Shown here one piece after another: positions 15,331 through 29,446 of a stretch of DNA of 64,000 nt. The notes beneath the pieces are model-generated. The model was not told the origin of the DNA and searched no databases. It saw nothing but the letters and a program-made list of their open reading frames with translations. Numbering within the stretch: position 1 is the first letter of the stretch; every line of letters starts with the position of its first letter. Origin of the DNA: Metopolophium dirhodum (taxonomy: Eukaryota > Arthropoda > Insecta > Hemiptera > Aphididae); contig NC_083562.1 of the NCBI RefSeq assembly GCF_019925205.1, forward strand, positions 28,582,001 to 28,646,000. The letters run 5' to 3'. A program made the translations under genes and the position numbers.

Positions 15331-15757
15331 AGAGTGTAACAGAACACCTGACAAATGAAATAACTTTGGTTCTAACCAATATTTAAAAATATATTTTTAA
15401 TGATTTTTTTTAAATATCAACATTTTTTAAAGTAAGACTCTAAGTGGAAAAGTAATAAATTTCAAATAAAAATGTACAACAACAAAGATTTTAACAAGTA
15501 CTCATAAATGCTCTTATAACATTAAAAAAAAAGTTTATACTTTTTGAATATGAAAAGTTTTTTACAACTGTAACAACATTAACTACCTAACAAAAACAAT
15601 GAGAATTCAAAAAAACTGTAAAAAATGAACTACATGACTTAAATAAATGTTTTAACAATCAACAATTTTCTAAAATCTAAATCATTAAAAATTAAAATTA
15701 AAAAATAATGATTAGAACAAAGGTTATTTCATTTGTCAGGTGTTCCTGCTACTCTGG
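15331..15757. mobile_element. TIR element with ACACCTGACAAATGAAATAA ends
   Basis: The left arm GAACACCTGACAAATGAAAT then AACTTTGGTTCTAA and the reverse-complemented right arm GAACACCTGACAAATGAAAT then AACCTTTGTTCTAA differ at two positions over 34 bases. The high arm identity suggests a young insertion. No coding capacity. Confidence 0.7.
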
Positions 15758-16790
15758 GTGTAAGCAAAATATAGTCTAGTCATGTTTAGTATTCATTATG
15801 CCAATCTTACGATTTTTTTCCATTTTAAATACCGGTCTTTGTTGATTCTTAATTACCATTACTGGTTTCATGGATAGTATTTTAGACACTGAGACGTTTG
15901 TACATAGGTAAATCTGACGTAACTGCGATGTAAAAAATGCTGACAGAATACAATTATTGTATATTCAAAGTGGAAAAATATGCGTTTTAGCGGTGGAGAA
16001 TAAAACTGTTCAAGTTGTCTATGTAAATTTGTATGGAACCAAAAAAAAAACAAGATGGCTCGCCGTAAATCCCGAAAGCCGATAATAGCCGTTTTCAAAA
16101 TGTATGTCGTGTTTTATGCATTACCTGCAGCGGTTGAATGCCATGTCAATTCCAAAGAATGGCGCTGCAGGATGAAATACATTTTTAAACTGACGTATTC
16201 GAATATTACTGAGGTAAAGGACTAAAGGTACCAACTGGGAATCGAATTTAAACGTGAGAATACGTTTATCGCCGTCGTTCGCGATCCAATATAAAAATAT
16301 TATGTTTCCCCCCCCCCCTCCCGTCCCCGAATGTCATTCTACAAACAGCTTTGACGTAGTTTATCTGTATCTACCTATATTATATTATAATATTTATTAG
16401 ATCGTACGTGGCATGTGCACCTATAATAATAAGGAAGCCCCTTACCACGCACCAGCTGTGTATTATAGACATTAAGTTAGCGTTAAAGTATGAAATGGTG
16501 GAATTTCATGAAATGTCTAGGTGCTTTATACTCTAACCTGCAGCAAATAGAGACGATAAACCTATACGATAGTATAATTTAAAATTTAACTAGTTATTTT
16601 ATTCATTTCTCGTGATTTCTCGGTTATATTGCGAACATTGGAAGTAGTTAGGATAAAACTACATTGCTGTGGCGTGTGAACTAGTTGGTGCCGTCCACGT
16701 TGTCGTTAACTCTGTTAGGCTATCGTGTTCGAAGATTAAAATGATAATTTTTTTTTAATAAAAAATAATAACAACAATGATACACACCTG

Positions 16791-16962
16791 CAGTGGTGTA
16801 TTTAGGTTTTTGGTCTTTGGGGGTATGATTTTACCAAGTAGCCCAGACTTTAAAGTTAGAGGCCTTAAGTTAGGATTACGAAACATTTTGCGTATTATAT
16901 ACAACCTATTGGGGGGAGGGGATTTATCCCCTTGATTCCCTCCTCTTGTAAATACGCCACTG
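16791..16962. mobile_element. 172-bp MITE with CAGTGGYGTATTTA ends
   Basis: The left end CAGTGGTGTATTTA and the reverse-complemented right end CAGTGGCGTATTTA match at 13 of 14 bases. It contains a GGGGGGAGGGG run (16911-16921). No coding capacity. Confidence 0.65.
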
Positions 16963-17782
16963 TTACACTTTTGCATCGATACCTACCTATATACGTCCAT
17001 AATATTATTATTTATTATATTAGAATGGTGTATTCCACGTTTTATGAAACGTAGGCAGTAAATAAATAAATTTAATTTTTAAAACATTGTAAACAAACTA
17101 TATGTATATTAGTTACCTATATAATTGAATTGTTGTAGGCAATTTTGTATGGTTTATATTTTCATGTCTTCATACAGTTTTACGCACATTTTTCATTCAG
17201 AGATCTATTTTGTTCTAAATGTATGTGAACAATATTTCAAGTATAAATCGATTATATTGTTTTTCTTGAATGTAATCAATACTTTATAATGTCAAAATAA
17301 TAATAATTGTATATCTAATCTTTTACCATTAAAATTTTTAACTATTACCAATCGGGGATTGTTTAGATTAACTATAGTTATACTTAGTTTCATACTTCAA
17401 CACTAACATACTTATTATGTTATACAAGAATAGTATCAAGTACGTATATACAGGGTGTGGTTACCTGGTGCTATTTATCATAAACTATAATATTCAATTG
17501 ACGTAGCCACACAATACGTGGCATTGACATTTTCTATATGCATGTCGTGTATCTATGTACGGCGAAGGGATCTCATAATATAAGATGTGGATAAGATATT
17601 GCTCGGTACCGTTAAAAAAAAACACTCTCTACACTACAATAGGTACATTATATCATAGGTATATATAAAATATCGTAGTAATGGGAAACGTTATTCGAAT
17701 TCAATTCAGAACTCACGAAGCGAACATAGTCACTTATTTCATAGCAATAATATATCGTACACGTAATACATAGGATATTATG

Positions 17783-17783
17783 C

Positions 17784-17810
<27 letters not shown>
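17783..17810. repeat. (AT)n microsatellite
   Basis: Fourteen AT units, with a second AT run at about 17865-17880. Confidence 0.9.
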
Positions 17811-17817
<7 letters not shown>

Positions 17818-18729
17818 TATTGAAGTAAAACTACTTGCGCAATAGTATAACGGTACATAATACAATATATATATATATATAAAATATGTGTAAACGTATC
17901 TAATATCGCGTCGTCTGCAGAAAGCCACTAGAAACATGACGTATAGAATATTACACGCGTGTCGTTGTAAATATTGTGCACAATAGTATATATAATATAA
18001 TAATATATTTTACTCGTTTCGCAAACTTTGAAGGCGCGTCTTGCATTCGACGTGCGAAACGCGATTGCGAACGTTTTACGGTAGCTTTTCCTAGTATACA
18101 AGCTATTTGAAAATAGGTGACAAGGACGGTGGAGTGGTGTCGGAAATGATTGTGAGGAGAGGAGGGGGGGAGGGGGGGAATAAAAGGAGGAAGACGAACG
18201 ATTTTTCGCACATTTCACGACTATACAATGTCATACGTCCTCCGATCTTCCGGATTTGTACACGCTTTTTGAACTGCGTCGGATCGTGGAAACTTCCGGG
18301 AGAATTGATTCCGTTAAACTCTGATTCTAAACCTCAACAGTGTGATTCACCAGTCATTCGCTCACTTCCATTTTTTCCTTTAATAACAAATGTATTCTCA
18401 TTTTTGAAACATTTAAGTGTGCCCAAGGACCATCGTATTTTTATTATTATATTTTCTTTTCTTTGTATGATCACCACATGATGGTGAATCGTTTGCTTAA
18501 TTCTTACCCCCATGTAACATCGTTTATTGAACCAAAAAATAATATTCAAATTACGTCACAAATAATGCGTAGTATGGCGTAGTGGATTGTATATTCAATC
18601 ATTTCGATTTGTATACCATTTGAGAAGTGTAATGTGGCGATAGAAACTTTTTTTTTCAATTATTGAGAATCACCAATTTATATTATAAATTGTAAACCAG
18701 ATTTTTTTTGAAATGTTCATATATATTAT

Positions 18730-19042
18730 ATAACTATTTCAGAATTTGATCTGGAAGTTTCTGAGTTATTAAAGCATATTTTATTCTAAGTCCTTAAAGA
18801 TGGTTTTACAAATTTTATAAATGTATGTTTTTAGATTGAAATATTAATTACTAAAATAAAGGTACTAATCACCATTATCATGAATCAATTAATTTAAATT
18901 TGATTATTCTTACCTTTTCAAAGGTAAATAACTCAAAGATTACTCGTTCAAATATCGGTTTAGAAACAAAACAATTCTGAAAAATAGTCATCATAAAATT
19001 TAAAAAAAATGGGGGAGTGAGCATGGTTGGTTGACCACTCTG
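18730..19042. mobile_element. Family A element, right part
   Basis: The right end GGGGGAGTGAGCATGGTTGG then TTGACCACTCTG matches the family terminus. The interior has the TTCTGAGTTATTAAAGCAT block. The left end was not found; the left limit is approximate. Confidence 0.5.
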
Positions 19043-19918
19043 CATTTGATATATTAGATTATCATAATTCTGGCTGAAGGAAACGAGACGATGACAACTA
19101 ATAAGAAGTATAATACACGTAATATAATTTATAAAATTATTATCAATATAATAACATCGATAGTAAATTTGATCAAGTTTTATCTGCTGAGATGAAAAAA
19201 TGGTAAAAAAGTGACTAGAATAGCCACAATAAATTAGGGAATGCGAGTAAAAAAAACCCCACTGGTAGGTAATTCAAGACAATAGATTCGTAAAAATGGG
19301 GTCATTTGGACGGTTGTTGAAATTCTCAACATGCCAAAAAATATAATACCTATACGATATCGTTACAAAAGTGAAACTAAAACCATGTCGTACTTACGCG
19401 CCTTTTATCTCTTAAAATATGTAAGCCCTGCACGCAGTACGCACATAGAAATAATAATGAAAATAAAAAATGCAAATAAAACGCCACATGGTCGGCCGGA
19501 GGAGGATGAAGATAGTGTAAACTAAAAAAAAAACGTTCGCAATCGCGCTACATACACGGAAAACGTTAAGTATATAGGTACCTATTTAAGATGATACTTG
19601 CCCAGAACGGCCAGTACGCATAGGCTCTGCCGTTGGTGTTCATAATAATAATAATAATATAATATTATGCAGAGACAAAACACGAAATATGTTTAACACT
19701 CGATAGTTATACAGACGGTATTCTATATGTTACACATTTCGTGTTCATGTGAACGGTACAAATTCGCGATATATCCCTCGCCGTCAAATAAATATATTAT
19801 ATATTATTTTAGCTGCTGCATGACCGTGTCCGATGGACTGCGGTTTTCGAGCTCTTCCGGTCATACGTGGCTATAATATATTATATTTTTATCGTATAGT
19901 AAAACAACATATTATGGA

Positions 19919-19943
19919 AATAATAATAATAATAATAATAATA
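19919..19943. repeat. (AAT)n microsatellite
   Basis: Eight AAT units in the intron between exons 3-II and 4. Confidence 0.9.
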
Positions 19944-20726
19944 GTAATACTATTTTTAAGCGATATATAACGCAAACGTCGTTAATATCATATTGTTATA
20001 ATATATTATGTAATAGGGAGTGGCACCCGGTTGGCAAAGCAACGGACTTGCATGCAGGGAACGTCATTTAGTCCCATTCTGAAACGCATCGCTTATTGTT
20101 ATCATAATATTATTATATTGTTATTAATTGTGTGTGATCGTTTCTCTGATGTATAATAACATGTATTATAATACAACACGAACACTTAGCAACAGTACGC
20201 AACATCAAAATAATAGTGAGTATACCAATAACGAAAGTATACGCGTTGTTTGTGTGTAGGTATAGGTAATAGGTATATGGAAAAAAGTCGTTTTCGTTTA
20301 GGATTCTCAAACGATGAAGCGAAAAAAAAGCATCGGTATATAATATCATCATACCGATATAATATTATATTATCATAGGTACGTATGACTACGGACGAAA
20401 TCGGTATAGAATAATATATTATTATAGTAGCTTACAACAATATATATTATAAAAACCGAAATACGTCAGTATAATATTATATTATAGGTAGTAAATATTA
20501 TAATATATGCGCATAATAATTATATATATGTAGAAAACACTCATCAAAAACATCATAATATAATGCATATTAAATTATAATAATATTGTGTCGTTCGTAC
20601 AATATTATCATATTGTTAATTACTATCAAAAAAAAAAAAAAAAACACGAAACATTTAAAAAAAAAGGTAACAGTATAATATATTATTATTATATTATATT
20701 ATTATTATTATCGTTCATGTTTGTAC

Positions 20727-20794
20727 CATTAGTACTTCGGACACGGAGCTTATACTGAGAACATACATGGTGACTCCGACCTCTACTGGGGGCC
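20727..20794 (-). CDS. Rdl: Rdl alternative exon 3-II (VSEVLM type)
   Basis: This 68-nt exon has the same phases as exon 3-I (enters after one base, leaves on a codon boundary). It reads GPPVEVGVTMYV followed by LSISSVSEVLM. The VSEVLM ending matches the other fly variant. It lies 21.1 kb downstream of exon 3-I and 12.4 kb upstream of exon 4. The acceptor ends TTGCAG and the donor is GTACAA, as weak as that of exon 3-I. If both exons were joined, this one would be read as Gly-Pro-Gln-stop at once. The flanking intron is extremely AT-rich, so the GC-richer exon stands out. An intact frame and phases show it is a working alternative exon rather than a decayed duplicate. Confidence 0.94.
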
Positions 20795-21043
20795 CTGCAA
20801 CGATATGTTAAAACGTCAGTGCCTTATATTATAATAATAATATAATATTATCACGTATTTTCAAATTATATAAACAATATATTATAATATTCAATTAGGT
20901 ATAATAATATGATCGTCATTTTCGACAAACAGATAGAATTTGTACATGATTTAGTATTATTTAAATATATATATATTTATTATATTATAATATAGGTAGT
21001 ATCCGTCACGACATGCATGCATAGGTATTTAGGTACCTACACA

Positions 21044-21374
21044 CAAGGCCGGATTTAGAATTTTGATTGTCCTGTAGTTCAAAAAAGATTGTGGGACTCT
21101 GGGTTTAATATATTTTTCTTCCTTATTCCCTCAAATTGTCGCCATGCTATACAATACAATGTTCTGTATCACCTCACCATTGATTATTTACAAATAAATA
21201 AAATAAGTGGTTTTCTTTGTGTTACGACGCAGTCGTAATATTTTAAAATATATTTAATGATTTTTGTAATCCATCAGTAAAAAAAAAAAAACCCTAAGGT
21301 AATTTCGTGAGGGATCCAAAAAACCGGGCACGGGGCATTTTCCCTTATTGCTTTCTGTAAAATCTGGACCTAGG
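21044..21374. mobile_element. Short element related to the CCGGATTTAG family
   Basis: It begins CAAGGCCGGATTTAGAATTT; the reverse-complemented right end AGGTCCAGATTTTACA is a diverged match. About 330 bp, no coding capacity. Confidence 0.45.
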
Positions 21375-22290
21375 TATACGACCTAAATATATAATGATGA
21401 TGCAGACATTGTATGTTTTCAATATTATTATATTAGATCGGAATACATTTTTAAATACCTATTAAGATGGTAAAATTTGGTAAAATGGTAAAATGATAAA
21501 ATTGTATTGTTTTTACAAGTATTTATAAGTTATAGAATCACATGTTTAAAAATATCTTTGAAAAATACAACCAGGAAATAATTACTTAAAAATCGTTTCA
21601 GTAATATTATTATATGCTTTTGAATGGTTGAAAATTGAGATACTAAAGAACATCGAAGAAAATAATTGAAACAAAAATATCAAAAGCAAATGTTTAAGAA
21701 ATAATAATTATTATAAACTATATTATACTTTAGATTATAAAAGTGAAAGTCATGAATTCCATAGTACAGTTTTTATCAGTCTGATTTAGTTTGGCAAAAT
21801 ATGTTATTACCTATTGCCAAGAACTTTTCAGTCTCACCACATGTTAGATTATCTACTACAGGACGCTGAAAATTTGGACATAAAACAAAATGTTAAATAA
21901 ATATTTGACCCTTCAAACCCTTTATAACAAAATATCTCGTGTCAAACAACACACATACACACGGGCTTAGATCGATATCTCAAAATAAAAATATTATATT
22001 ATAGTGTTTCATTATATTTAATTCTGCAAAATCGATATTTATTACTGATCGTTATTTTTTGAACCTGTTATTACAACGACCATGGAATATTAAACGCTCG
22101 TCGTACCTATATTAATCATATAAAAAAATGCACATCATTCATAAAAAAATTATTGTTTATCGATTGTAGTGCGTAAAATGTTTTTGGTCGAATGGATTGA
22201 AAATATGCCATGTAGAAATAAATCCAACGGTTAAGACACCCAAAACGAAAACGAAAACGATAATACATAATAATATAGTGTACAATATTA

Positions 22291-22313
22291 TAACTCGACT
22301 CGACTCGACTCGA
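22291..22313. repeat. (CGACT)n short tandem repeat
   Basis: Four copies of a CGACT unit (ACTCGACTCGACTCGACTCG), just downstream of an AAAACG triplet repeat at about 22243-22260. Confidence 0.85.
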
Positions 22314-22314
22314 T

Positions 22315-22639
22315 TTTTAAGGACTATATTATTATCTTTAGTATAAACATTTTAATAACTCAGAAATTACTTGTTCGAATATTGATTAAGGTACATACAA
22401 ATTTTCAGAAAAATCATTCACTGAAAAATTTATAGCAACAAAAGAGGGGTTTAAATGTATTAAAAAATAGACGTTTGTATCGCTTTTTGTAGTACAAAAA
22501 ATCTCAAGAATTTGAAAATATGGACTTTAAGTATAGGTATATGAAAATTCAAAATATCGGAAATTTAACAAAAGAATAAATGCTTTTATAGAAAAAAATT
22601 AGGTTGAGTGAGCATAGCAAGTGTAGGTAACACTCTGTA
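22315..22639. mobile_element. Family A element, right part
   Basis: It ends TTGAGTGAGCATAGCAAGTG then TAGGTAACACTCTGTA, like the family terminus, and has AACATTTTAATAACTCAGAA near 22346. The left end is missing or diverged. Confidence 0.45.
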
Positions 22640-24278
22640 TATTGAAATGTTATTACAAAATATGTATTAATCATTATTGTGGCTTTGTTCTTTAACCATC
22701 ACGTACCTGCTTTATTATAACGGTTTAACACTGCGGCTATCTTTTATCGGACCTCGTGGTTTCAATCAATTTATTCCGGCGCATTCGTTCTTGTTCATAA
22801 TACCAAGACGTCATAAAATATATAACGACTAAAACGTCTCGAGGGCGATGTACATAGAATTACCGCACGTTACGCGTAATATATAGGTAGTGTTTTCAAC
22901 GGGAAATTAACTATACAACATATTATACCGCCGCCGCAAGTACTTATACCGGGTAAGTCCACGGTATCTTAAAATAGTATTTATATCAATGTCGTACGAA
23001 TCGTCACGACAGTGCGGTACACCTCCACCACAGTCCATTCGCGTGCAAACGGTATTCGGCTGGCGATGTTAAATCATTTTTATGTGAACCGTTTTGCGTA
23101 TATTATACTTCGCAAACACGCCTATCATATTATTTTATAGTTGCATACATACCATAATAATACGCGTACATGTCGAGCTGGTACCGCTTTTCCCTTCGGT
23201 TCAATTGCATTTTGTGCTGTATTACGAGGTTCGGTAGTTATTATTACCGTTGTTGCGACACGCGGAGAGCGGAACGAATTTGATAGGTCTCGACACGCGA
23301 ACCACGAATGTCTATATTATACGAAACAACGCGATTCGTTCCTGTTCAGCGGCGTGCACTGCATCGAGCCTATACACGTCACCCTGATAACCATAGTTAG
23401 GTAACCGTGGTATTATCGGCTCGGACGTCGATAGCGGCGGCTCATTTAGTCATTTGCAGTACGAGAGGCAAAATCCATCGGTGACTAGCCGAAAATTCAG
23501 AGGGAATAACAATTATTACTGTCGACCAGTGTGATATTATTGCTTACAGTCCCGTCGAGAGTTACAATTGTTTTTCTTTTAATAATGATGTATCATTTTT
23601 AATAGAAATATGACGCAATGCGAATCAACCACTGATGTGTGACTTAAATATTATTGTGACTTGTGACAGTGTAAACGACAACGGGCTATAATACTTATCA
23701 CTTATAAAATATAATGATTGGCATTATTGATATTATTATTAATTGCAGTATGAACATTAGCCGGCGCGGTGTATAGGCAATATAGGTACATTGGTGTGTA
23801 GGGGCTTATAACACTATTTATTTTGTTAAAATATATATTTTGTATCAAAATATTTTGATTATTTCTATATTTATAAATTATAAGGTGTGATCACATATCT
23901 TAATATATTTTTAACGTAACACAATTTAAAAAAGTCCTGAACTCTGACTTATTAACAGTAATACACTATCGCATTATAATAATAATATTATTATTAAATA
24001 CAGGTCTCGAAAACGCGGAGTTTAATCAACGGAAACGATACATGCGGTTGGATATTATAATATTAAATCGATTCGCGCGATATGACTGACGGTAGCCCTG
24101 GGCTGTATAGGTATTATAGGCAATTTAATTGTACCTATCATGGTGGTGTACGCACGAATTAATTCGTGTTATTAATAAACGGCGCACGTTCTCCGGTACC
24201 GTTGTGCAGATAGAATTACCTCCACGTCCCCCGACCGAGCTCAAGTCTCCGCGCTCGCGTATACACACACTCACCCAC

Positions 24279-24281
<3 letters not shown>

Positions 24282-24336
<55 letters not shown>

Positions 24337-24363
24337 CCTCTCTTTCTCACACTCTCTCTCCCG
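24282..24363. repeat. (CT)n microsatellite, partly interrupted
   Basis: A pure CT run to about 24325 followed by an interrupted pyrimidine tract. Confidence 0.95.
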
Positions 24364-24460
24364 CTCTCACACAAAAACACCCACATATTATAAATGGTGG
24401 ACGGTGGGAAATTTTAATAACACGGCGCGGTGGGTTGAAGGACTAAATATTATTAATATC

Positions 24461-24479
24461 CTGCCTGCCTGCCTGCCTG
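24461..24479. repeat. (CTGC)n short tandem repeat
   Basis: Four and a half CTGC units. Confidence 0.85.
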
Positions 24480-25265
24480 GCATGCCATCACCACTTCTCT
24501 TCCTAAACGATCCTTCACATCATACATAATATATATATATATACCACGTCATACAATTAATAGAATCCCGTCCCGGGCCGAAGCCAGCAGCACACGGATA
24601 GTCATTGGTTCTGCGCAATATAATAAATATATATTATATAGTATATACCACTTCCCACACATAATAATAATAATAATAAAACGATCTCTGTGGAATGTCT
24701 TCCGTCCCGGAAAGTGTGGTCGAAATAACGCGTACAATATAATATATTATGTAATGTATAATTGATTGTCGGCCCCGAAAACGGACTCGGTTCGAGCGGT
24801 ATATAGCGTCGTACATGTGTGTGATGTGTATATTATGTTTACGGGTGTATATGCGTATATATAGTAGCTTTGGAGAGTGTATAGTGCGGTGGATATTTCT
24901 TCGCAGAGGGTTGTAAATAGTCGCGTGGCACTCGTGTTTCCGTGCTTCTATATATATATATACAAGTTTATATAAATAGTATATTATAGATTATGTAGGT
25001 CATGTTTTTCTAACCCCGTCGCGACGGCGCCCCTTCATACACACGAACGCGCGACGGATATAGTATAGCATACAAACACAAATACGTACATGTTATATGA
25101 TATACTCCTACCGAGCTGAGCTGGTTCGCTTCGATGTACAACTCGTAACGTGTACCGTGTATATTATGCGGCTGTGTTGTAAATCGTGTGTGTGGCGTAT
25201 AAATTACGCGTTCTATGACGTTTTTCTGGGCCACAACTTAAATATAAAATATGTGTACATAATAT

Positions 25266-25872
25266 ACCGGGTGATTCGTTTAACGTAAGACGCTGAATAT
25301 TTAACAAACGCAACTACTAACGATTATGAATTTTTTTTTTTCACCTAATATAAGATCGTTTTTATTTTTTAATCGTAATTTTTTTTTAAAATTTTTTTTA
25401 GCGACAACATGTATTTTTCTGTTCCTTATTCCAAAGCAGAACATAATTTTGTGTGAATATGTACATTGATGTATAAATATCAGATTTCGGACGAGTAATT
25501 TATAAGTATTTAAAATTTATAGACGAGCGGAGTGGAGTGACAAGAGTAGGTACCCTGCAAAATGTTAGTCCACTATTCCGATCATCTAAACTTTAAATTC
25601 ATATTATAACTGATAAACAACTTGTCTGAAATTTAGTTTTTATTTAATGAAATACTATGAACATTGTTCAGTGAACATAATATTTCACTTCAGAATATGA
25701 AATAAAATTATTTGTTGTTCATTCAAATGAGTAAACAATTAAAAAATCTTATAACGATAAAAAATACTTAAAACATGATTTATTTTTTAAAAATTATGTA
25801 AAAGAAATACTTTCTAAAACGTTACTGTTTTCTGAAATAACGAGTGTCTTACTTCGTTCTATGGATCACCCC
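25266..25872. mobile_element. Family B TIR element, copy 2
   Basis: The left end is ACCGGGTGATTCGTTTAACG followed by TAAGACGCTGAATATTT. The right end, reverse-complemented, is TGGGGTGATCCATAGAACGA then AGTAAGACACTCGTTATTTC. About 0.6 kb, no coding capacity. Confidence 0.65.
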
Positions 25873-28268
25873 ATTTATATAAATATACGTGAATATTATA
25901 TACAATATTATTTACATTATGTACTGCCAACGGAAACCACTGGAAGTTTTTCTGCCACAAGTATATATGATAATAATATAATGTCCTGTTTTATGCGAAA
26001 CACGTTGCAAATGGCGCAAAATAATGATATCCGAAAATATGTTTTCAAAAAACAGTACAGCATTTAAAACGTGAATACTTTTTATTTACGTGTTTAGACT
26101 AATTGGAATACTTAGCAGAGTCGATATACACCTCTTCAAATCAAAGTTCATTAGTTAAAGTTTATCAATGTTTATCGAAATATATACTATTTAAATTCAC
26201 TAAACTTGGGTCCAACACATTGCTTACGATAAAACTGAATTTGATTAGATATATTGACAAATTCTGAATCGATGTCGTGGTGTCAATTAATAATCGCATA
26301 TATTATAATAATAGCCGTAGTGCTTGGCGCCAACAGTAACTAACAGCTTCCTATTTGTCGTGATTCGTGAGAGACCCTCGTGAAAACATTGATTAATGTT
26401 TTATAATTATATTTGTGCACGCAGAACTCTTTATTGATAGGTACACCTCGCACCGTTTCGGTCGGTGTATGCGACACGAATGCTCCACTATATAGTCATG
26501 TCTTAATATGTATACACACAAATAAGAACATGGAATTATGTGAGCATAATTGTGAAATCACATGAACAGAAAAGTAAAAGTTTTCAAACGACCAAAGCAT
26601 CATTAAAATACTAAGCTTTTTCGATATTAATTTACTGCATTGATTGACGCGAATCGATGGGCGAACTCTCGAGCGTCCCGAATTCAAAATAAGTATCACC
26701 TAAAGCCCAAACAGACTCTGTAACATAACTAATTTATTGTATAGTGTAAAGGCTTCAGAACCACCACGAGGGAAATGTGAAGCTGGTGAATTAGAACTTT
26801 GAAATGTTTCGATAATGGTCTTGGTCCATAAGGAACTCTAAGCGTTTACTCAACGTTTTCTTTATGATTTTTTAACCGAACAACATATTATGTTGAGGGC
26901 ATGGGAAAGTCAGATGGAAATGGTAGATCGATCAAACAATAATTATTACAACAATAATTAGTAATTAAACAATCCCTACACACACTGCATGAAGTCTTTC
27001 GAAATTCCTGAGCACGCTATGCAGACGGACGTATTATACATATTTAATGGGCGTTCGTATTATTACGATGCATCATATTATTCGAATTGTTGAAAATGTT
27101 ATCGAACGTTTCGACAACAATATAATAATATAGGACCTGACCGCATAGTCTGAGATTTGTATTGTTGAATATTTAAACGGTACAATGATATAGATATAGT
27201 ACATTGCGTAATGTTTAATTCGGTATACTGTTATTGTTTGACAAAATATTACGCTGGAATCGTGGTCAAAATTTTATTGATAAGATCACAACTGTCATTG
27301 AATGCCGAGCAGTTAAAACAAAAATTCCAATCATGTGCGCCGTGTGCCGAGCTTGATATTATATAATAATATATTATATTCAGACGTCCTCCCAAATCCG
27401 TCACAGTACGTTTATTTTAATAACAATAGGGTGTGGATTTAAATTTAAATTGAATGTCCCGAAACGTATTGTTTTTCACGCACAAAATTCGTTTCAAACA
27501 ACAAAAAACTTGTAACTTTTATTTCAATTTTTTTAGAATTTGTAGGCATTTTTTAAACGTTTAGCTGGTAAATTTTTCGTATGCCTATTTAATAAAAATA
27601 GATAAAACTTGAAAACAATTTACCATAAGTTACACCAAGTAAAAGAAATAGTTGTTGTTTACTTTCCTTTGACATTCTATTTTCATTACCGCAAGTATAT
27701 TTTTACCTATGCACCACATAAAAGAGGTGACGGATGCACGACGGTTTGACAAACAAAATGTCCGTTACATGCAAGCAGATATTATATTATATTATAACCT
27801 ATAGGTGATAGGCGGTCGTTGTATTATCGACTAACTCGCATCAATCGTGATAACGCCAAATTAAGTAAATATTTAAATAATACAAATAAGACTCTTGTTT
27901 ATTAATTTCATATCCATTAAAATATTACCTAGTATGTTAAAAACAATTGTTTTTTTTTAAAGTTATGTAATATTGTTTGTGCATTAAGTGGTTTTTTTAA
28001 AGGCATTTTTCTTGTTTCTTATGACATTCAAATGTGCGCCAAAACAATAACAATAACGATCTGCTGGATCGGAGTCTGCGAAAAGAGAGTGCAAATCTGC
28101 GGACCGCGTAACACCGAAATACTCGCACATGATTGGTTGACCGAAGACGAGTCGTAGTGGGGTGTGAAGGGAAACAAGTGGGTGACGTGCGGGGTGTGAC
28201 CGGACCGAAAAGTGCGAGTGGAAACTGCAGCACATATTATATATATATGTAATAATAACTAGATTATA

Positions 28269-28952
28269 CAGGGCGATTCACCAAGCATGCTCACCCCCTT
28301 TGTCTTCAATGACACAGTTATTCAAAATCTAATTTTTGGAATTTTTAAATACATACATAAAAACTATAATATTTTCAAATTCTTGACATTTATTGTACTA
28401 CTTATGGGGTGTCCTGTGGTGATACATACTTCTATTTTTAAAATAGGTACCTTACTCCCCGTTTAAACAGCAAATTATAAAGTGGCCGATTTTTCTGAAA
28501 ATGTTGACGTATAAAAATTAAAATTTGAACGAACAGTATTTAAGTTATTTAACTTTGTGTACTAAGGATAATAGGTTCATTACACCAGGTTCAGATAACA
28601 TATGGAGGATGTTATGGTGATTTTGAAATATTATGGTAATTAATATTAGTCGAACAATATTTATGGTTTGTAATAAATAACAAATACTATGGATCCAATG
28701 TTATATCTATTTTTATTTCTGAAAAATCAATTTCGAGGTCTATTATTCTTAGTATTACACATTTCATTAACTGAGTAACTCGTTTACACGTTGAATAACT
28801 TACATCCAAATTTTCAGTAAAAAAGGGGGTTTTCATTTTAAAACATGGTCTGTAAGTACCTATATTTAAAAATTCCAAAAACCCAGAATTTAAATGAATT
28901 AATTATTAAAGGAAAAAATGGGGGATTTGCATGCTCGGGGAATCACCCCATG
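28269..28952. mobile_element. Family A TIR element, copy 1
   Basis: The left end is CAGGGCGATTCACCAAGCAT then GCTCACCCCCTTT. The right end, reverse-complemented, is CATGGGGTGATTCCCCGAGC then ATGCAAATCCCCCATTTTTT. The interior carries the GTTATTTAACT-like block seen in the other copies. No coding capacity. Confidence 0.65.
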
Positions 28953-29446
28953 TAATATTATTATTCCACGCTGACCTATCTCCGCCGACACACGTCCGCC
29001 CACAGGTATACGGCTGCGTATATTATATTATGTACCACTTCGCGTCTTACATATTATTATTATTATTAATATTATTATATATAAATTATACATTATATTG
29101 CGCTATGATGTACACGCGCGTTTTCAGTACAGCTCTTCCTCGCCGACGAATTGGATTAAAATTATGAACGTCCCTTGATAACGTATTCAAAGAACGTAAG
29201 GTTTTATATATTTTGCATGCTCGTGGATTCGCACGCGCGTTCACGGCGGCGCGGGCACCATAGTCACACCGGCGGCGGCGGCGTCCGGAAACCCCATGAA
29301 TACCAAACACGATGTACTCGCATTCAATAATGCAAAACCATTAAGGTTTACTGGTGCAACGCGTATTACATTAGACCGGCTCATGAAACATAATATTCAC
29401 CTACCTGGCCACCTACGCGCGTATTTGTACTCGTACCTAAGTTATA

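Larger units (their letters stand above)
8296..20726 (-). other. Intron between exon 3-II and exon 4
   Basis: A 12.4-kb intron. It holds TIR elements at 8407-8944, 9706-10532, 15331-15757, 16791-16962 and 18730-19042, a short palindrome at 15127-15185, homopolymer and AT tracts, and a moderately GC-rich patch at 11290-11400. Reading frames in it match nothing recognised. Confidence 0.8.

Noticed and set aside
17928..18218. Overlapping minus-strand frames of 86 and 96 codons
   Set aside because: Shadow translations of a purine/pyrimidine tract; no domain.
18107..18481. 124-codon plus-strand open frame
   Set aside because: Begins in a purine-rich low-complexity run and resembles no known protein; expected by chance in 64 kb.
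23141..23404. 87-codon plus-strand frame in a GC-richer patch
   Set aside because: No recognised domain and no partner exons.
28040..28235. Two overlapping minus-strand frames next to a family A element
   Set aside because: No domain, and both frames look equally good, which argues against coding.
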